Shown here: in pieces, positions 35,853-46,034 of the stretch
Numbering within the stretch: position 1 is the stretch's first letter
How the letters are laid out: each line of letters opens with the position of its first letter
Source: Methylobacterium sp. WL1
GTDB lineage: Bacteria > Pseudomonadota > Alphaproteobacteria > Rhizobiales > Beijerinckiaceae
DNA length: 64,000 nt
Direction: 5' to 3'
NCBI RefSeq assembly: GCF_008000895.1
Contig: NZ_CP042823.1
Coordinates: 3,810,001 to 3,874,000, forward strand
The notes under the pieces: generated by a model
What the model saw: only the letters and a program-made list of their open reading frames with translations
What the model was told of the DNA's origin: nothing
Database searches by the model: none
Made by a program: the position numbers and the translations under genes

Positions 35853-36683
35853 TCATCGGCTCGGAGGGTTCAGGGTGATTCGGTCTGCCATTTCCGGGAG
35901 AATTACCTCAGCGAGGATGTCTTTCAAGACCAAATGCTGTTTATCAAGATGGGAAATCGGGTCGGTGTATCCGGCTTGCTCCGGGGCCTGAGCGCCATCC
36001 ACGGCGGTGAAAATCTGATCTTGCAAGAGCGTGAGGATGCCCACCGATGGCACCGCATTCTCTTCTCCGGGCCTAGCCGCGCTTACGACGTCAATATTGA
36101 CGTTTATAAGCGTCCGCTCGTTCGCCGAGGCATAATCAAACCAACCTACATGTGAATGCCACTCGCGTTTCGCCTTTATAGCCGCTTCCGCCCACATCCC
36201 CTTATCGCTTCTCAATAATTTTCCTATCGAAAAACTATCCCAATCGCCAGACCAATAAAATCGATCAAGGTATTCTAGTTTAACACTCACTACATCAACA
36301 GCATCGCTGACAATAGGCAATAATTGAGACACAACCTGTTCCATTTGTCCGATAAACGGCTGCCAGCGAGCGTACCTGAGATTATTCCAAATCAGAGCAC
36401 CAGGTGTTATGACGCAGCTCAGCGTTCTATCGGTGTTAGAATACACAAGAGATCCTACCCCCATCTGCTTCGGCGTGGCGATCCCGGTTTGGGGGTTTAT
36501 TTCAAACCCCATTTGCGGATGAGATTGGACCACCATTTGGAGGCTAGAGAATACGGCGTTTGCCTTCGCTCGCATCTTCAGCAGCAATTTCTCAGTGATG
36601 GGATCGCCAAAAATCAGGGTTGCCGAACACCGTTCGATGGCGTGAGCCGGATAGATAGGGTCGAAGCGCATGGTCGCGGACAT
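35853..36683 (-). CDS. TIGR04255-like sporadically distributed protein (A)
   Basis: A 276-residue protein. The layout fits the TIGR04255 family: an N-terminal AIERCSATLIFG strand, a central SNTDRTLSCVITPGALIWNN strand, YARWQPFIGQMEQVVSQLLP and the following VVSVKLEYLDRFYW. The family is patchily distributed in bacteria and its function is unknown. The gene heads a lower-GC minus-strand cassette beside tRNA-Val. Base composition and location suggest horizontal transfer. Confidence 0.65.
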   Translation of the reverse strand: MSATMRFDPIYPAHAIERCSATLIFGDPITEKLLLKMRAKANAVFSSLQMVVQSHPQMGFEINPQTGIATPKQMGVGSLVYSNTDRTLSCVITPGALIWNNLRYARWQPFIGQMEQVVSQLLPIVSDAVDVVSVKLEYLDRFYWSGDWDSFSIGKLLRSDKGMWAEAAIKAKREWHSHVGWFDYASANERTLINVNIDVVSAARPGEENAVPSVGILTLLQDQIFTAVDGAQAPEQAGYTDPISHLDKQHLVLKDILAEVILPEMADRITLNPPSR

Positions 36684-36916
36684 CTGAGCCAGTCCAAATA
36701 AAGTTGATTGTGCGCCCGCTCGGTTAAGCGACCTCGAACGAAATAGGGGCTGCCGCTCACATCGCGCAAGCGGACGTCGAGCGAGTTAGCGATGCGAGGC
36801 ACCGGAGATAGGCCAAGCTACAGTGGAACCACCCGCCCGGTGCCGTCAGCGTGCCGTCATCACATCTTGTAGCAGCCTGATGACATCAGAAAATGAAGCT
36901 AAATCATTGATTTACC

Positions 36917-36992
36917 TGGTGGGCGGTGACGGGCTCGAACCGCCGACCCTCTCCGTGTAAAGGAGACGCTCTACCAACTGAGCTAACCGCCC
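36917..36992 (-). tRNA. tRNA-Val (UAC)
   Basis: A 76-base cloverleaf with the acceptor pair GGGCGGT/ACCGCCC, D-loop AGCTCAGTTGGTAGAGC, anticodon loop TTTACAC (anticodon UAC), T-loop GGTTCGAGCCC and an encoded CCA at the 3' end (36917). The 3' end faces the accessory cassette. Confidence 0.95.
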
Positions 36993-37041
36993 GGCGGCCG
37001 ACCGTTACGGCATGGGGTCGGTGCGGCGCAAGGGGCTGGCG

Positions 37042-37764
37042 TCACGGTGCCGCCAGCCGGCGTGCCAGGGCGGTCGTCAGGCCTATGCTGTCCATCGGCA
37101 CGTGGCGCATCGCTGGAACGGCGGGCGCCGTCGCGGCGGCCAGGACTGCCCGGGTGCCGGCTTCGACGGAGCAGATCAGCGGGCACGGGACCTGCCACGC
37201 GAGGCGCCGCGCCAGCCCCGCGAGGCCGGCGCCCCCGAGGATCACCGTGTTCGCTCCGGCCGCTTGGCATTTGGCGCAGGCCTGCGACAGGATGCCGAGG
37301 GCGCGATTTGGATCCTGGGCGATGTCGCCTCCGGTCGGCGCCACCGTGGTGATGGCCGCGAGCCGGTCCGACAGGCCGAGGGTGCCGACGAACTCCCGAA
37401 GCATCGGGTCCCAAGCCGTCCCGCCGGTGACGATGCCGAACGCCCCCGTGGCGGCGGCCTCGCGACAGGCCGCCTCCGCCATGCCGACGACCGGCACGGG
37501 TGATAATTCGCGCAGGGCGGACAAGCCCGGATCGCCGAAGCAGGCGAGATAGACCGCGTCACAGGAATCCCCGTGCTCGGCCAGGGCATCGAGGGCGGCG
37601 TGGCCCGCGATGGCCGCGGCTGCGCGGCTCGCGATGTAACGGGCCCCGAACCGACCCGTGACGGCCCGCAGGTCCGCGCGGTCGCCGATCTGGCGGCGCA
37701 CGTGATCCGCCACGAGGTCGGTGACGGCCTGACTGGTATTGGGGTTGATCAGCAGAATGCGCAT
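37042..37764 (-). CDS. Asp/Glu/hydantoin racemase-like protein
   Basis: A 240-residue protein of the Asp/Glu racemase superfamily, closest in pattern to hydantoin racemases (RILLINPNTSQAVTD, then DAVYLACFGDPGL). The first catalytic Cys is in ACFGDPG. The second Cys, usually in an LGCAG motif, is Gly here (ILGGAGLAGL). It may therefore not be a two-base racemase and could be a one-cysteine isomerase or decarboxylase relative. It lies downstream of lon but after a strong terminator, so it needs its own promoter. Confidence 0.85.
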   Translation of the reverse strand: MRILLINPNTSQAVTDLVADHVRRQIGDRADLRAVTGRFGARYIASRAAAAIAGHAALDALAEHGDSCDAVYLACFGDPGLSALRELSPVPVVGMAEAACREAAATGAFGIVTGGTAWDPMLREFVGTLGLSDRLAAITTVAPTGGDIAQDPNRALGILSQACAKCQAAGANTVILGGAGLAGLARRLAWQVPCPLICSVEAGTRAVLAAATAPAVPAMRHVPMDSIGLTTALARRLAAP

Positions 37765-37781
37765 GCCGGGCCGGTCCCACG

Positions 37782-37811
37782 AAAAAGCCCCCGGAGCAGG
37801 CTCCGGGGGCT
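37782..37811 (-). terminator. Rho-independent terminator of lon
   Basis: A 10-bp perfect GC-rich stem (GCCCCCGGAG/CTCCGGGGGC, four-base loop) followed on the minus strand by TTTTTC. It sits 26 bases after the lon stop. Confidence 0.9.
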
Positions 37812-37836
37812 ATCGCATCGGTTGAGTAATCGATCC

Positions 37837-40263
37837 TCAGTGGGCGATGAACGCCGCACCGTCCTCTTCCGTCCGGGCGGGCTTGGCCACGGGCAGCGGC
37901 TCCTCCCACTCGATGGCGACGGGGACCCGGACCAGCGCCCGCTCCAGCACCTGATCCATCCGGGAGACCGGGATGATCTCCAACCCGTTCTTCACGCTGT
38001 CGGGCACCTCAGCGATGTCCTTGGCGTTCTCTTCGGGAATCAGCACCGTCTTGATGCCGCCGCGCAGCGCCGCGAGCAGCTTCTCCTTCAAGCCGCCGAT
38101 CGGCAGGACCCGACCGCGGAGCGTCACCTCGCCGGTCATCGCGATATCGCGACGAACCGCGATTCCGGTCAACGTCGAGACGATCGCAGTGGCCATCGCG
38201 ATGCCGGCGGACGGGCCGTCCTTCGGGGTCGCCCCCTCCGGCACGTGGACGTGGATGTCGCGACGCTCGAACAGCGGCGGCTCGATCCCGAAGTCGATCG
38301 CCCGCGAGCGCACGTAGGATGCGGCCGCCGAGATCGACTCCTTCATCACGTCCTTCAGGTTGCCCGTGACGGTCATCTTGCCCTTACCGGGCATCATGAC
38401 GCCCTCGATCGTCAGCAACTCGCCGCCAACCTCGGTCCAGGCTAGGCCCGTCACCACGCCGACCTGATCGTCCGCATCGATCTCGCCGTAGCGGAATTTC
38501 GGCGGACCGAGGAAGACCGGAAGGGTATCCGCGTTGACCACGACCGACTTGGTCTTGGTGATCAGGATCTCCTTCACCGCCTTGCGGATCAGGTTGGACA
38601 GCTCGCGCTCCAGGTTACGGACGCCGGCTTCCCGCGTGTAGCGGCGAACCAGCATCATCAGGCTGTCGTCGTCGATCGACCACTCGTGCGTCCCGAGGCC
38701 GTGCTTCTTCAAAGCATTCGGGATCAGATGCTTGCGCGCGATCTCGACCTTCTCCTCCTCGGTGTACCCGGCGATGCGGATCACCTCCATACGGTCCATG
38801 AGCGGACCGGGGATGTTGAGGGTGTTGGCCGTGGTCACGAACATCACGTTCGAGAGATCGTAGTCCACCTCCAGATAGTGGTCGTTGAAGGTGCTATTCT
38901 GCTCTGGGTCCAGAACCTCGAGGAGCGCCGCCGACGGATCGCCGCGGAAATCCATGCCCATCTTGTCGATCTCATCGAGCAGAATGAGCGGGTTCGAGGT
39001 CTTGGCCTTGCGCATCGACTGCACGATCTTGCCGGGCATCGAACCGATATAGGTCCGGCGGTGGCCCCGGATCTCGGCCTCGTCCCGCACGCCGCCGAGC
39101 GACATGCGCACGAACTCGCGACCCGTCGCCTTCGCGATGGACTTGCCCAGCGAGGTCTTGCCGACGCCGGGGGGACCGACGAGGCACAGGATCGGGCCGG
39201 TGAGCTTGTTCGCCCGCTGCTGCACAGCGAGGTACTCGACGATCCGCTCCTTGACCTTGTCGAGGCCGAAATGATCCTCATCCAGCAGGGTTTGGGCGCC
39301 AAGCAGATCCTTCTTGATCTTCGAACGCTTGCCCCACGGGATGCCCAGCATCCAGTCGAGATAGTTGCGCACCACGGTGGCCTCGGCCGACATCGGCGAC
39401 ATCTGCCGGAGCTTCTTCAGCTCGGCCGTCGCCTTGTCGCGCGCCTCCTTGGTGAACTTGGTCTTCTCGATCTTCTCTTCCAGCTCGGCCAGCTCGTCAC
39501 GGCCGTCCTCGGAGTCGCCCAACTCCTTCTGGATCGCCTTCATCTGCTCGTTCAGGTAGTACTCGCGCTGGGTCTTCTCCATCTGCCGCTTGACGCGGGT
39601 CCGGATGCGCTTCTCCACCTGGAGCACGGAGATCTCGCTCTCCATCAGCGACAGCACGCGCTCGAGGCGCTGCGCCACAGTCGGCGTCTCGAGGATGCCC
39701 TGCTTATCGGAGATCTTAACGAGCAGATGCGAGCCGATCGTATCGGCGAGCTTGGAGGGCTCGTCGATCTGGGTCACGGCCGAGACGACCTCCGGAGAGA
39801 TCTTCTTGTTGAGCTTGACGTAGTTCTCGAACTCCGAGAGCACCGAGCGCGCGAGCGCCTCGGCCTCGACGCGGTCGCCGAGCTCGTCGTGCAGCGCCTC
39901 GGCGGTGGCCTCGTAATACTCGTCCGAGCGGGTGAAGCCCGTGACCTTGGCACGACCGATGCCCTCGACCAGCACCTTCACGGTACCGTCGGGGAGCTTC
40001 AGGAGCTGCAGTACGGAGGCGAGCGTGCCGATCTTGTAGATCGCGTCGGTTGCCGGATCGTCGTCACCCGCGTTGATCTGGGTGGCGAGCAAGATATGGC
40101 GATCGGTGCGCACGGCCTCTTCGAGGGCGCGGATCGATTTTTCGCGGCCGACGAACAGAGGCACGATCATGTGCGGGAAGACGACGATGTCGCGCAAGGG
40201 GAGGACGGCGTAGGAACCCGTCGAGCCCGGGACAACCGGCTGGCGCGATTTCGACTGTGTCAT
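37837..40263 (-). CDS. lon: ATP-dependent Lon protease
   Basis: An 808-residue LonA protease of normal length. The N-terminal substrate domain starts YAVLPLRDIVVFPHMIVPLF. The AAA+ module has Walker A GPPGVGKTS and Walker B LILLDEIDKM. The protease domain carries the Ser of the Ser-Lys dyad in KDGPSAGIAM, with the catalytic Lys in the following LPIGGLKEKLLAA region. It degrades damaged and regulatory proteins in the cytoplasm. It follows tig-clpP-clpX on the same strand, the conserved alphaproteobacterial order. Confidence 0.98.
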   Translation of the reverse strand: MTQSKSRQPVVPGSTGSYAVLPLRDIVVFPHMIVPLFVGREKSIRALEEAVRTDRHILLATQINAGDDDPATDAIYKIGTLASVLQLLKLPDGTVKVLVEGIGRAKVTGFTRSDEYYEATAEALHDELGDRVEAEALARSVLSEFENYVKLNKKISPEVVSAVTQIDEPSKLADTIGSHLLVKISDKQGILETPTVAQRLERVLSLMESEISVLQVEKRIRTRVKRQMEKTQREYYLNEQMKAIQKELGDSEDGRDELAELEEKIEKTKFTKEARDKATAELKKLRQMSPMSAEATVVRNYLDWMLGIPWGKRSKIKKDLLGAQTLLDEDHFGLDKVKERIVEYLAVQQRANKLTGPILCLVGPPGVGKTSLGKSIAKATGREFVRMSLGGVRDEAEIRGHRRTYIGSMPGKIVQSMRKAKTSNPLILLDEIDKMGMDFRGDPSAALLEVLDPEQNSTFNDHYLEVDYDLSNVMFVTTANTLNIPGPLMDRMEVIRIAGYTEEEKVEIARKHLIPNALKKHGLGTHEWSIDDDSLMMLVRRYTREAGVRNLERELSNLIRKAVKEILITKTKSVVVNADTLPVFLGPPKFRYGEIDADDQVGVVTGLAWTEVGGELLTIEGVMMPGKGKMTVTGNLKDVMKESISAAASYVRSRAIDFGIEPPLFERRDIHVHVPEGATPKDGPSAGIAMATAIVSTLTGIAVRRDIAMTGEVTLRGRVLPIGGLKEKLLAALRGGIKTVLIPEENAKDIAEVPDSVKNGLEIIPVSRMDQVLERALVRVPVAIEWEEPLPVAKPARTEEDGAAFIAH

Positions 40264-40467
40264 GGGGACTTCCTCTCAGGGACGCCCGGCTTCGATCCCC
40301 TCGTCGATGAGGCGAACCATTGCCAGGGGCCGACCGGGCCGCGAGGGTCGGGATTGTCGTGGACTTTGCGGCTGGCGACGCGGACCGTTCCTCGAAGGAG
40401 CGAGCGGCCACCGCGATGAGCCTGAGGTGGCTGCGGGGGCCACCGTTTTCAAGATGCTCCCCGCGGC

Positions 40468-40489
40468 GCACCCGGCCGAAGCCGGGTGC
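40468..40489 (-). terminator. UUCG-tetraloop hairpin after clpX
   Basis: A 9-bp perfect stem (GCACCCGGC/GCCGGGTGC) closed, on the minus strand, by a C(UUCG)G tetraloop, 23 bases past the clpX stop. There is no T-run, so it may be an mRNA 3'-end stabiliser or a weak terminator. Confidence 0.5.
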
Positions 40490-40511
40490 TTAACGCAACC
40501 CCGCCAAGCGC

Positions 40512-41783
40512 TTACGCGCTGACGCTGGCGGGCGCTTCCTTGTTGCGGTCGCCGTGGATGTAGAGCGGGCGCGACTTGCCTTCCACGACCTCCGGACCGA
40601 TCACCACCTGCTCCACCGATTCGAGACCGGGCAGGTCGTACATCGTGTCCAGCAGGATGGTCTCCAAGATCGACCGCAGGCCGCGAGCGCCTGTCTTGCG
40701 CTCGATCGCCTTGCGCGCGACCAGGGACAGTGCGTCGTCCTGGAACGTCAGGTCGACGTTCTCCATCTCAAACAGCCGCTGGTACTGCTTCACCAGAGCG
40801 TTCTTCGGCTCCTGAAGGATCTTCTTCAGCGCCGCCTCGTCGAGATCCTCGAGGGTCGCCAGAACCGGCAGACGGCCGACGAACTCGGGGATGAGGCCGA
40901 ACTTCAACAGATCCTCAGGCTCCACCGAACGGAAGATCTCGCCGGTGCGACGGTCGTCGGGGGCCTGCACGCTCGCGCCGAAGCCGATCGAGGTGCCCTT
41001 GCCGCGTTGGGAGATGATCCGCTCCAGCCCCGCGAAGGCGCCGCCGCAGATGAACAGGATGTTGGTGGTGTCGACCTGCAGGAACTCCTGCTGCGGGTGC
41101 TTGCGGCCGCCCTGCGGCGGCACGGACGCAACCGTGCCTTCCATGATCTTCAGCAGCGCCTGCTGCACGCCCTCGCCCGACACGTCCCGGGTGATCGACG
41201 GGTTGTCCGACTTGCGCGAGATCTTGTCGATCTCGTCGATGTAGACGATGCCGCGCTGGGCCCGCTCGACGTTGTAGTCCGAGGCCTGGAGCAGCTTGAG
41301 GATGATGTTTTCCACATCCTCGCCGACATAGCCCGCCTCTGTCAGCGTCGTGGCGTCCGCCATGGTGAACGGCACGTCCAGGATGCGGGCGAGCGTCTGC
41401 GCGAGCAGCGTCTTGCCCGAGCCGGTCGGCCCGATCAGCATAATGTTGGACTTGGCCAACTCGACGTCGTTGTGCTTCGTCGCGTGCGCGAGCCGCTTGT
41501 AGTGGTTGTGCACCGCGACCGAGAGGACCTTCTTGGCGAAGTCCTGGCCGATGACGTAATCGTCGAGGACGCGCCGGATCTCCTTCGGGGTGGGCACGCC
41601 GTCGCGGCTCTTCACCAACGAGGATTTCGACTCCTCGCGGATGATGTCCATGCACAGCTCGACGCATTCGTCGCAGATGAACACGGTCGGGCCGGCGATC
41701 AGCTTGCGGACCTCGTGCTGGCTCTTGCCGCAGAACGAGCAATACAGCGTGCTCTTGGAGTCGTTGCCGCCAGTCTTGCTCAT
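40512..41783 (-). CDS. clpX: ClpX, ATPase subunit of ClpXP
   Basis: A 423-residue ClpX. The N-terminal C4 zinc finger is YCSFCGKSQ...CDECVELC. Walker A is GPTGSGKT, Walker B is [10 protein letters not shown] and the pore loop GYVGEDVE is present. It unfolds tagged proteins for ClpP, encoded 184 bases upstream on the same strand. Confidence 0.98.
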   Translation of the reverse strand: MSKTGGNDSKSTLYCSFCGKSQHEVRKLIAGPTVFICDECVELCMDIIREESKSSLVKSRDGVPTPKEIRRVLDDYVIGQDFAKKVLSVAVHNHYKRLAHATKHNDVELAKSNIMLIGPTGSGKTLLAQTLARILDVPFTMADATTLTEAGYVGEDVENIILKLLQASDYNVERAQRGIVYIDEIDKISRKSDNPSITRDVSGEGVQQALLKIMEGTVASVPPQGGRKHPQQEFLQVDTTNILFICGGAFAGLERIISQRGKGTSIGFGASVQAPDDRRTGEIFRSVEPEDLLKFGLIPEFVGRLPVLATLEDLDEAALKKILQEPKNALVKQYQRLFEMENVDLTFQDDALSLVARKAIERKTGARGLRSILETILLDTMYDLPGLESVEQVVIGPEVVEGKSRPLYIHGDRNKEAPASVSA

Positions 41784-41967
41784 ATCGGTCTCCGATTCGT
41801 CGCGTACGCAGCCGGCTAAGGGCGCACGCGCATCGCTTCAACGTAAGGGGGCCCGCTTAAAGAAACAGTATGCTGCGCGTCTTTGACCGATGGGCCCTGT
41901 CATCGGATGCAAACACGCTGCCGCGGCGGGATCAAGGCCACGCCGCGGCGGTCAGGCGACGCAACCG

Positions 41968-42594
41968 TCAGGCGGCGGCGGGCTCGGGACGCTTCTGGAT
42001 GACCTCGTCGATGAGGCCGAACTCCTTGGCCGCATCCGCGGTCATGAAATTGTCGCGCTCCAGCGCGTTCTCAATGGCCGCATAGTCACGGCCGGTATGC
42101 TTCACGTAGATTTCGTTCAAGCGCCGCTTCAGCGCCTCGATCTCGCGGGCATGGATCAGGATGTCGGTGGCCTGCCCCTGGAAGCCGCCGGAGGGCTGGT
42201 GGACCATGATCCGGGCGTTCGGCAGGGCGAAGCGGTGACCCGGCTCACCGGCGGTGAGCAGGAGGGAGCCCATCGAGGCGGCCTGGCCGACGCAGAGCGT
42301 CGTCACCGGGCAGCGGATGAACTGCATCGTGTCGTAGATCGACAATCCCGAGGTCACGACGCCGCCGGGGGAATTGATATAGAAGGAAATTTCCTTCTTG
42401 GGGTTCTCAGCCTCGAGAAACAGAAGCTGCGCCACGATGAGTGACGCACCGTAATCCTCCACGGGACCGGTGAGAAAGATGATGCGCTCGCGCAGGAGAC
42501 GGGAGTAGATGTCGAAGGCGCGCTCGCCGCGGCTCGACTGCTCGACGACCATCGGCACGAGTGCGTTGTTGTAGACGTCGATCGGATCTCTCAT
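41968..42594 (-). CDS. clpP: ClpP, proteolytic subunit
   Basis: A 208-residue serine protease. The catalytic Ser is in [11 protein letters not shown] and the His in [11 protein letters not shown]; the Asp is expected further on. Length and gene order (tig-clpP-clpX-lon) are standard. The tetradecamer works with ClpX and ClpA in the cytoplasm. Confidence 0.98.
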   Translation of the reverse strand: MRDPIDVYNNALVPMVVEQSSRGERAFDIYSRLLRERIIFLTGPVEDYGASLIVAQLLFLEAENPKKEISFYINSPGGVVTSGLSIYDTMQFIRCPVTTLCVGQAASMGSLLLTAGEPGHRFALPNARIMVHQPSGGFQGQATDILIHAREIEALKRRLNEIYVKHTGRDYAAIENALERDNFMTADAAKEFGLIDEVIQKRPEPAAA

Positions 42595-42719
42595 CTCGTC
42601 CTGCCCAGAATGAGGCCCGGGGCTGCCGCGAATCAGGGCAGCCCGGGCATGTCAGCGAACACTGGCGATGCTTAACCATCGCCTAACCCTATGCCCGCCG
42701 TCCTGGGACAGTGCGGGGC

Positions 42720-44141
42720 TCAGTCGGCCTTTGCCTCGGCGTTGGACTCGTCCTTGGCCTCGGCGTTATCTGCCGGCTTCTCGCCGGTCGTGTCGTCGTC
42801 ATCCTCATCGGCGAAAAGCGTCTCTTTCGAGACCGGCTCCTCGACGAGTTTGACCTGACCGAGGACGTGGTCAACCACCTTCTCCTCGAACAGCGGCGCC
42901 CGAAGCTCGGCGAGCGCCTGCGGGTTCTTGCGGTAGAAGTCCCACACCTGCTGCTCCTGGCCCGGGAACTGCCGGACCCGAGCGATGAGGGCTTGGTTCA
43001 CCTCTTCGTCGGAAACCTTGATATCGGCGCTCTCGCCGACCTGCGCAAGCACGAGTCCGAGCCGGACGCGACGCTCGGCGATCTTCCGGTAGTCGGCCTG
43101 GGCCTTCTCCTCGGTGGTGTCCTCGTCCTCGAAGCTCTTGCCGCGAGCTTTCAGGTCCTGCTCGACCTGGGCCCAGACGCTGGCGAATTCCTGCGCGACC
43201 AGGGAGGGCGGCAGCTCGAAGGCGTACTTGCCGTCCAGGGCGTCCAGGAGTTCCTTCTTCAGCTTGCGCCGCGAGGCCGCCTCGAAGTCGCCGCCGATCG
43301 CCTTGGCGATCGCCTCACGCAGCTTCTCGAGCGATTCCATGCCGAGCGACTTGGCGAACTCGTCGTCGATCTTGGCTTCGCCGGCCGCCTGAATCTTCGT
43401 GACGGTCACGTCGAACTCGGCATCCTTGCCGGCGAGCTGCTCGGCCCCGTAGGCCTCCGGGAAGGTCGCCTTCACGACCCGCTTGTCGCCGACCTTGGCG
43501 CCGACCAGCTGCTCCTCGAAGCCGGGGATGAACGAACCGGAGCCGAGCTCCAAGTCGATGCCCTCGCCCTTGCCGCCCTGGAACTCCTCGCCGTCGATGC
43601 GGCCGACGAAATCGATCGTCACGCGGTCGCCGTCCTGAGCCTCGGCGCCCTCTTCCCGCTCGCTGAACGGGCGGCTCTGGCCGGCCATGCGCTGCAGGGC
43701 CTCATCGACCTCGGACTCTTCCGGCTTGGCGACGAGCTTCTTAAGGCTGACATCGGACAGGTCGGCCAGCTCGAAGTTCGGCATCACCTCGAGGGCGACC
43801 TTGAAGGCCAGGTCGGCCTTGGCGTCGAGCGCCTTCTCGATCTCGGCCTGGTCGGTCGGGAACTCGACCTGCGGCTCCAGAGCGAGCTTGAGATCGTTGT
43901 CGGCCACGATCTTGCGGTTCGCCTCGTTGACCGCGTTCTGCACCACCTCGGCCATGACGGACCGGCCATAGACCTTGCGCAAATGCGCCACCGGGACCTT
44001 GCCGGGGCGGAAGCCCTTCAGCTGGACCTTGTCCTTCATGCCGGAGAGCTCGGTATTCAGGCGCTCCTCGAGTTCCTGGGCGGCCAGCAGCACCTGAAAC
44101 TCGCGCTTCAGACCCTGGGCGTTGATCTCGGTCACCTGCAT
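42720..44141 (-). CDS. tig: Trigger factor
   Basis: A 473-residue ribosome-associated chaperone and peptidyl-prolyl isomerase. The ribosome-binding signature KGFRPGKVP lies at about residue 45. The FKBP-type domain follows ([19 protein letters not shown]), and the C-terminal arms end in a long acidic Asp/Glu/Ala tail. It is the first gene of the tig-clpP-clpX-lon run. Confidence 0.97.
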   Translation of the reverse strand: MQVTEINAQGLKREFQVLLAAQELEERLNTELSGMKDKVQLKGFRPGKVPVAHLRKVYGRSVMAEVVQNAVNEANRKIVADNDLKLALEPQVEFPTDQAEIEKALDAKADLAFKVALEVMPNFELADLSDVSLKKLVAKPEESEVDEALQRMAGQSRPFSEREEGAEAQDGDRVTIDFVGRIDGEEFQGGKGEGIDLELGSGSFIPGFEEQLVGAKVGDKRVVKATFPEAYGAEQLAGKDAEFDVTVTKIQAAGEAKIDDEFAKSLGMESLEKLREAIAKAIGGDFEAASRRKLKKELLDALDGKYAFELPPSLVAQEFASVWAQVEQDLKARGKSFEDEDTTEEKAQADYRKIAERRVRLGLVLAQVGESADIKVSDEEVNQALIARVRQFPGQEQQVWDFYRKNPQALAELRAPLFEEKVVDHVLGQVKLVEEPVSKETLFADEDDDDTTGEKPADNAEAKDESNAEAKAD

Positions 44142-44282
44142 CGTCGTCGTCGCTCTTCAAAAGACCTTGTGGCCGCCGGCCGGGCCGGCGTCGTGTGACT
44201 TGGTCGCGCGGTCCGGGATACGACGGTGTCGGATACGGGGATGAGGCGGCCCCGAACGGGACCGCGCCATCTGGAAGCGTCC

Positions 44283-44367
44283 TGGTGCGGGCGGAGGGGC
44301 TCGAACCCCCACGTCTTGCGACACTGGAACCTAAATCCAGCGCGTCTACCAGTTCCGCCACGCCCGC
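44283..44367 (-). tRNA. tRNA-Leu (UAG)
   Basis: An 85-base class II tRNA: acceptor GCGGGCG/CGCCCGC, anticodon loop TTTAGGT (anticodon UAG), a variable arm TGTCGCAAGACG, T-loop GGTTCGAGCC and an encoded CCA (3' end at 44283). Confidence 0.95.
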
Positions 44368-44527
44368 GCGCGCCGACACCCGGCGCGTCGCCGGCCGCCG
44401 GAAGCGCGCCCTATAGCATGGGCCGCACGGCTCGCAGCAAAAAACTTGACCTCCCGTGGCGGCGGTGGCGCGCGGGCGGGCACGCCGCTATCTAGCCGGG
44501 GCCATCGCGAGCCGCCGTCGAGATCCC

Positions 44528-46019
44528 ATGACCTCATCCCGCCCCGTGCCGCCGACCGATCCGCGCACCGGTCAGCCGTCGCGCCGGACCCTGCTCGCCA
44601 CGGCGGCCGCGTTCGGGCTGATGCCGGAGACGGGGCGGGCCCAGGCTCCCAGGACGGCTCGGCGACACCCGTTCCGCCCCGGCGGATGCCGCTCCCTCCC
44701 ACCCCCGCCCTGCCGGCCGCCCGGGCAAGACCCGTCTGCGGCCCGAGCCCGCGGCCGAGACACCGGTCTGGTGTTTCGACGGCAAGGCCCTGCCCCCGCT
44801 GGTCCGGGTCAAGATCGGTCAGCCGGTCCGGCTCAAGATCGAGAACCGCACCGACAAGCCGCTCTCGCTCCATTGGCACGGGGTGCGCAACGTCAACGCG
44901 ATGGACGGCGTCGGCGGCGTCACCCAAGCGCCGATCCCGCCCGGCGGCAGCTTTCTTTACCAGTTCACGCCTCCCGACGCCGGCACCTTCCTGATCCGCC
45001 CCCTCGTGGTCGGCGGAGCGAGCGAGCCGTCCGGCCGGGGTCTCGCCGGCATGCTGGTGGTCGAAGAGGCGACCCCGCCGCTGGTCGATGCAGACGTCGG
45101 CCTGGTGATGCAAGATTGGCGGCTGGAAGACGACGCCAGCGTGATGCCGTTCGGTCAGGTTCAGTTCGCAGCGGCGAACGGACGGCTCGGCAATCTCGTG
45201 ACCGTCAACGGCAAGCCCGTTCCGGACACGTTCGAAGCGCGTCCGGGCGCGCGCGTCCGCCTGCGGCTCGGCAATGCCTGCAACGCTCGCGGAACCCGGC
45301 TCCGGTTCGAGGGCGTGAAGGTCTACGTGGCGGCGGTGGACGGGCAGCCGACCGACACGTTCGAGCCCCTGCGGGCGACCCTGCCGTTCCCTCCGGGCAC
45401 CCGCTACGACCTGATGGTCGACCTGCCCGAGACCGAAGGCGCCGTGTGCTCGATCATCGCGCTGGTCGGACAGGGCCTGACCCTGGCCACCGTCACCACG
45501 AAGGGGACCCCGATCGCCGACAAGCGGCCGCCGATCGGCCCGATCGGCGAGAACAAGCGCCTGCCCGCGGAGATCAAGCTCCAGAACGCCCTGCGGCGGG
45601 ACGTGGTGATCACCGGCGGCGCGATCGTCCCGAAGGCCGCCAAGGATGCCGGAAAGGAAAAGCCGGCGCCAGAGCCGGTCTATACCGGCGATCCCCAGAA
45701 GATCTGGGCGGTGAACGGGGCCAGCGCCACAACGGGCCTCCAGCCGATCTTCACGGTGAAGCGCGGGCAGGTCGTGGTTCTGGCCCTGCGCAACGAGACC
45801 GGCTTCCCGCAGGCCCTGCACCTGCACGGCCATTGCTTCCGGCTTCTCCATCCCCTCGACGACGGCTGGGAGCCCTACTGGCTCGACACGTTCCAGCTTC
45901 TGGAAGGCCGGACCGCCCGCATCGGCTTCCTGGCCGACAATCCGGGGCGCTGGCTGATCAGCGCCACGGTGCTGGAGCGGTTCGACACCGGCCTGTGGAC
46001 CCTGTTCGAGGTCACCTGA
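44528..46019 (+). pseudogene. Degenerate, frameshifted multicopper oxidase-like gene
   Basis: The ATG at 44528 opens a Tat-like leader (SRRTLLATAAAFGLMPETGRAQA). Near 44650 the reading must shift by +1 to enter the cupredoxin frame (GKTRLRPEPAAETPVWCFDG, later LSLHWHG), which then runs to 46019. There is no start codon for that frame before its HWHG motif except the GTG at 44883, which lies after the motif. Most copper ligands are gone: the HxH of the second motif reads RPL, the first His of HPxHLH is Gln, and the HCHxxxH block reads SATVLER. Only the type-2 pair in HWHG and LHLHGH is kept. It is a decayed or non-oxidase member, and the shift could be a sequencing error. Confidence 0.75.
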
Positions 46020-46034
46020 ACGGCAGCCCGTTCC

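Noticed and set aside
36917..36992. tRNA-Val as an attachment site with a direct repeat bounding an island
   Set aside because: The cassette does lie at the tRNA 3' side, but I found no second copy of the tRNA 3' end and no integrase gene in the window.
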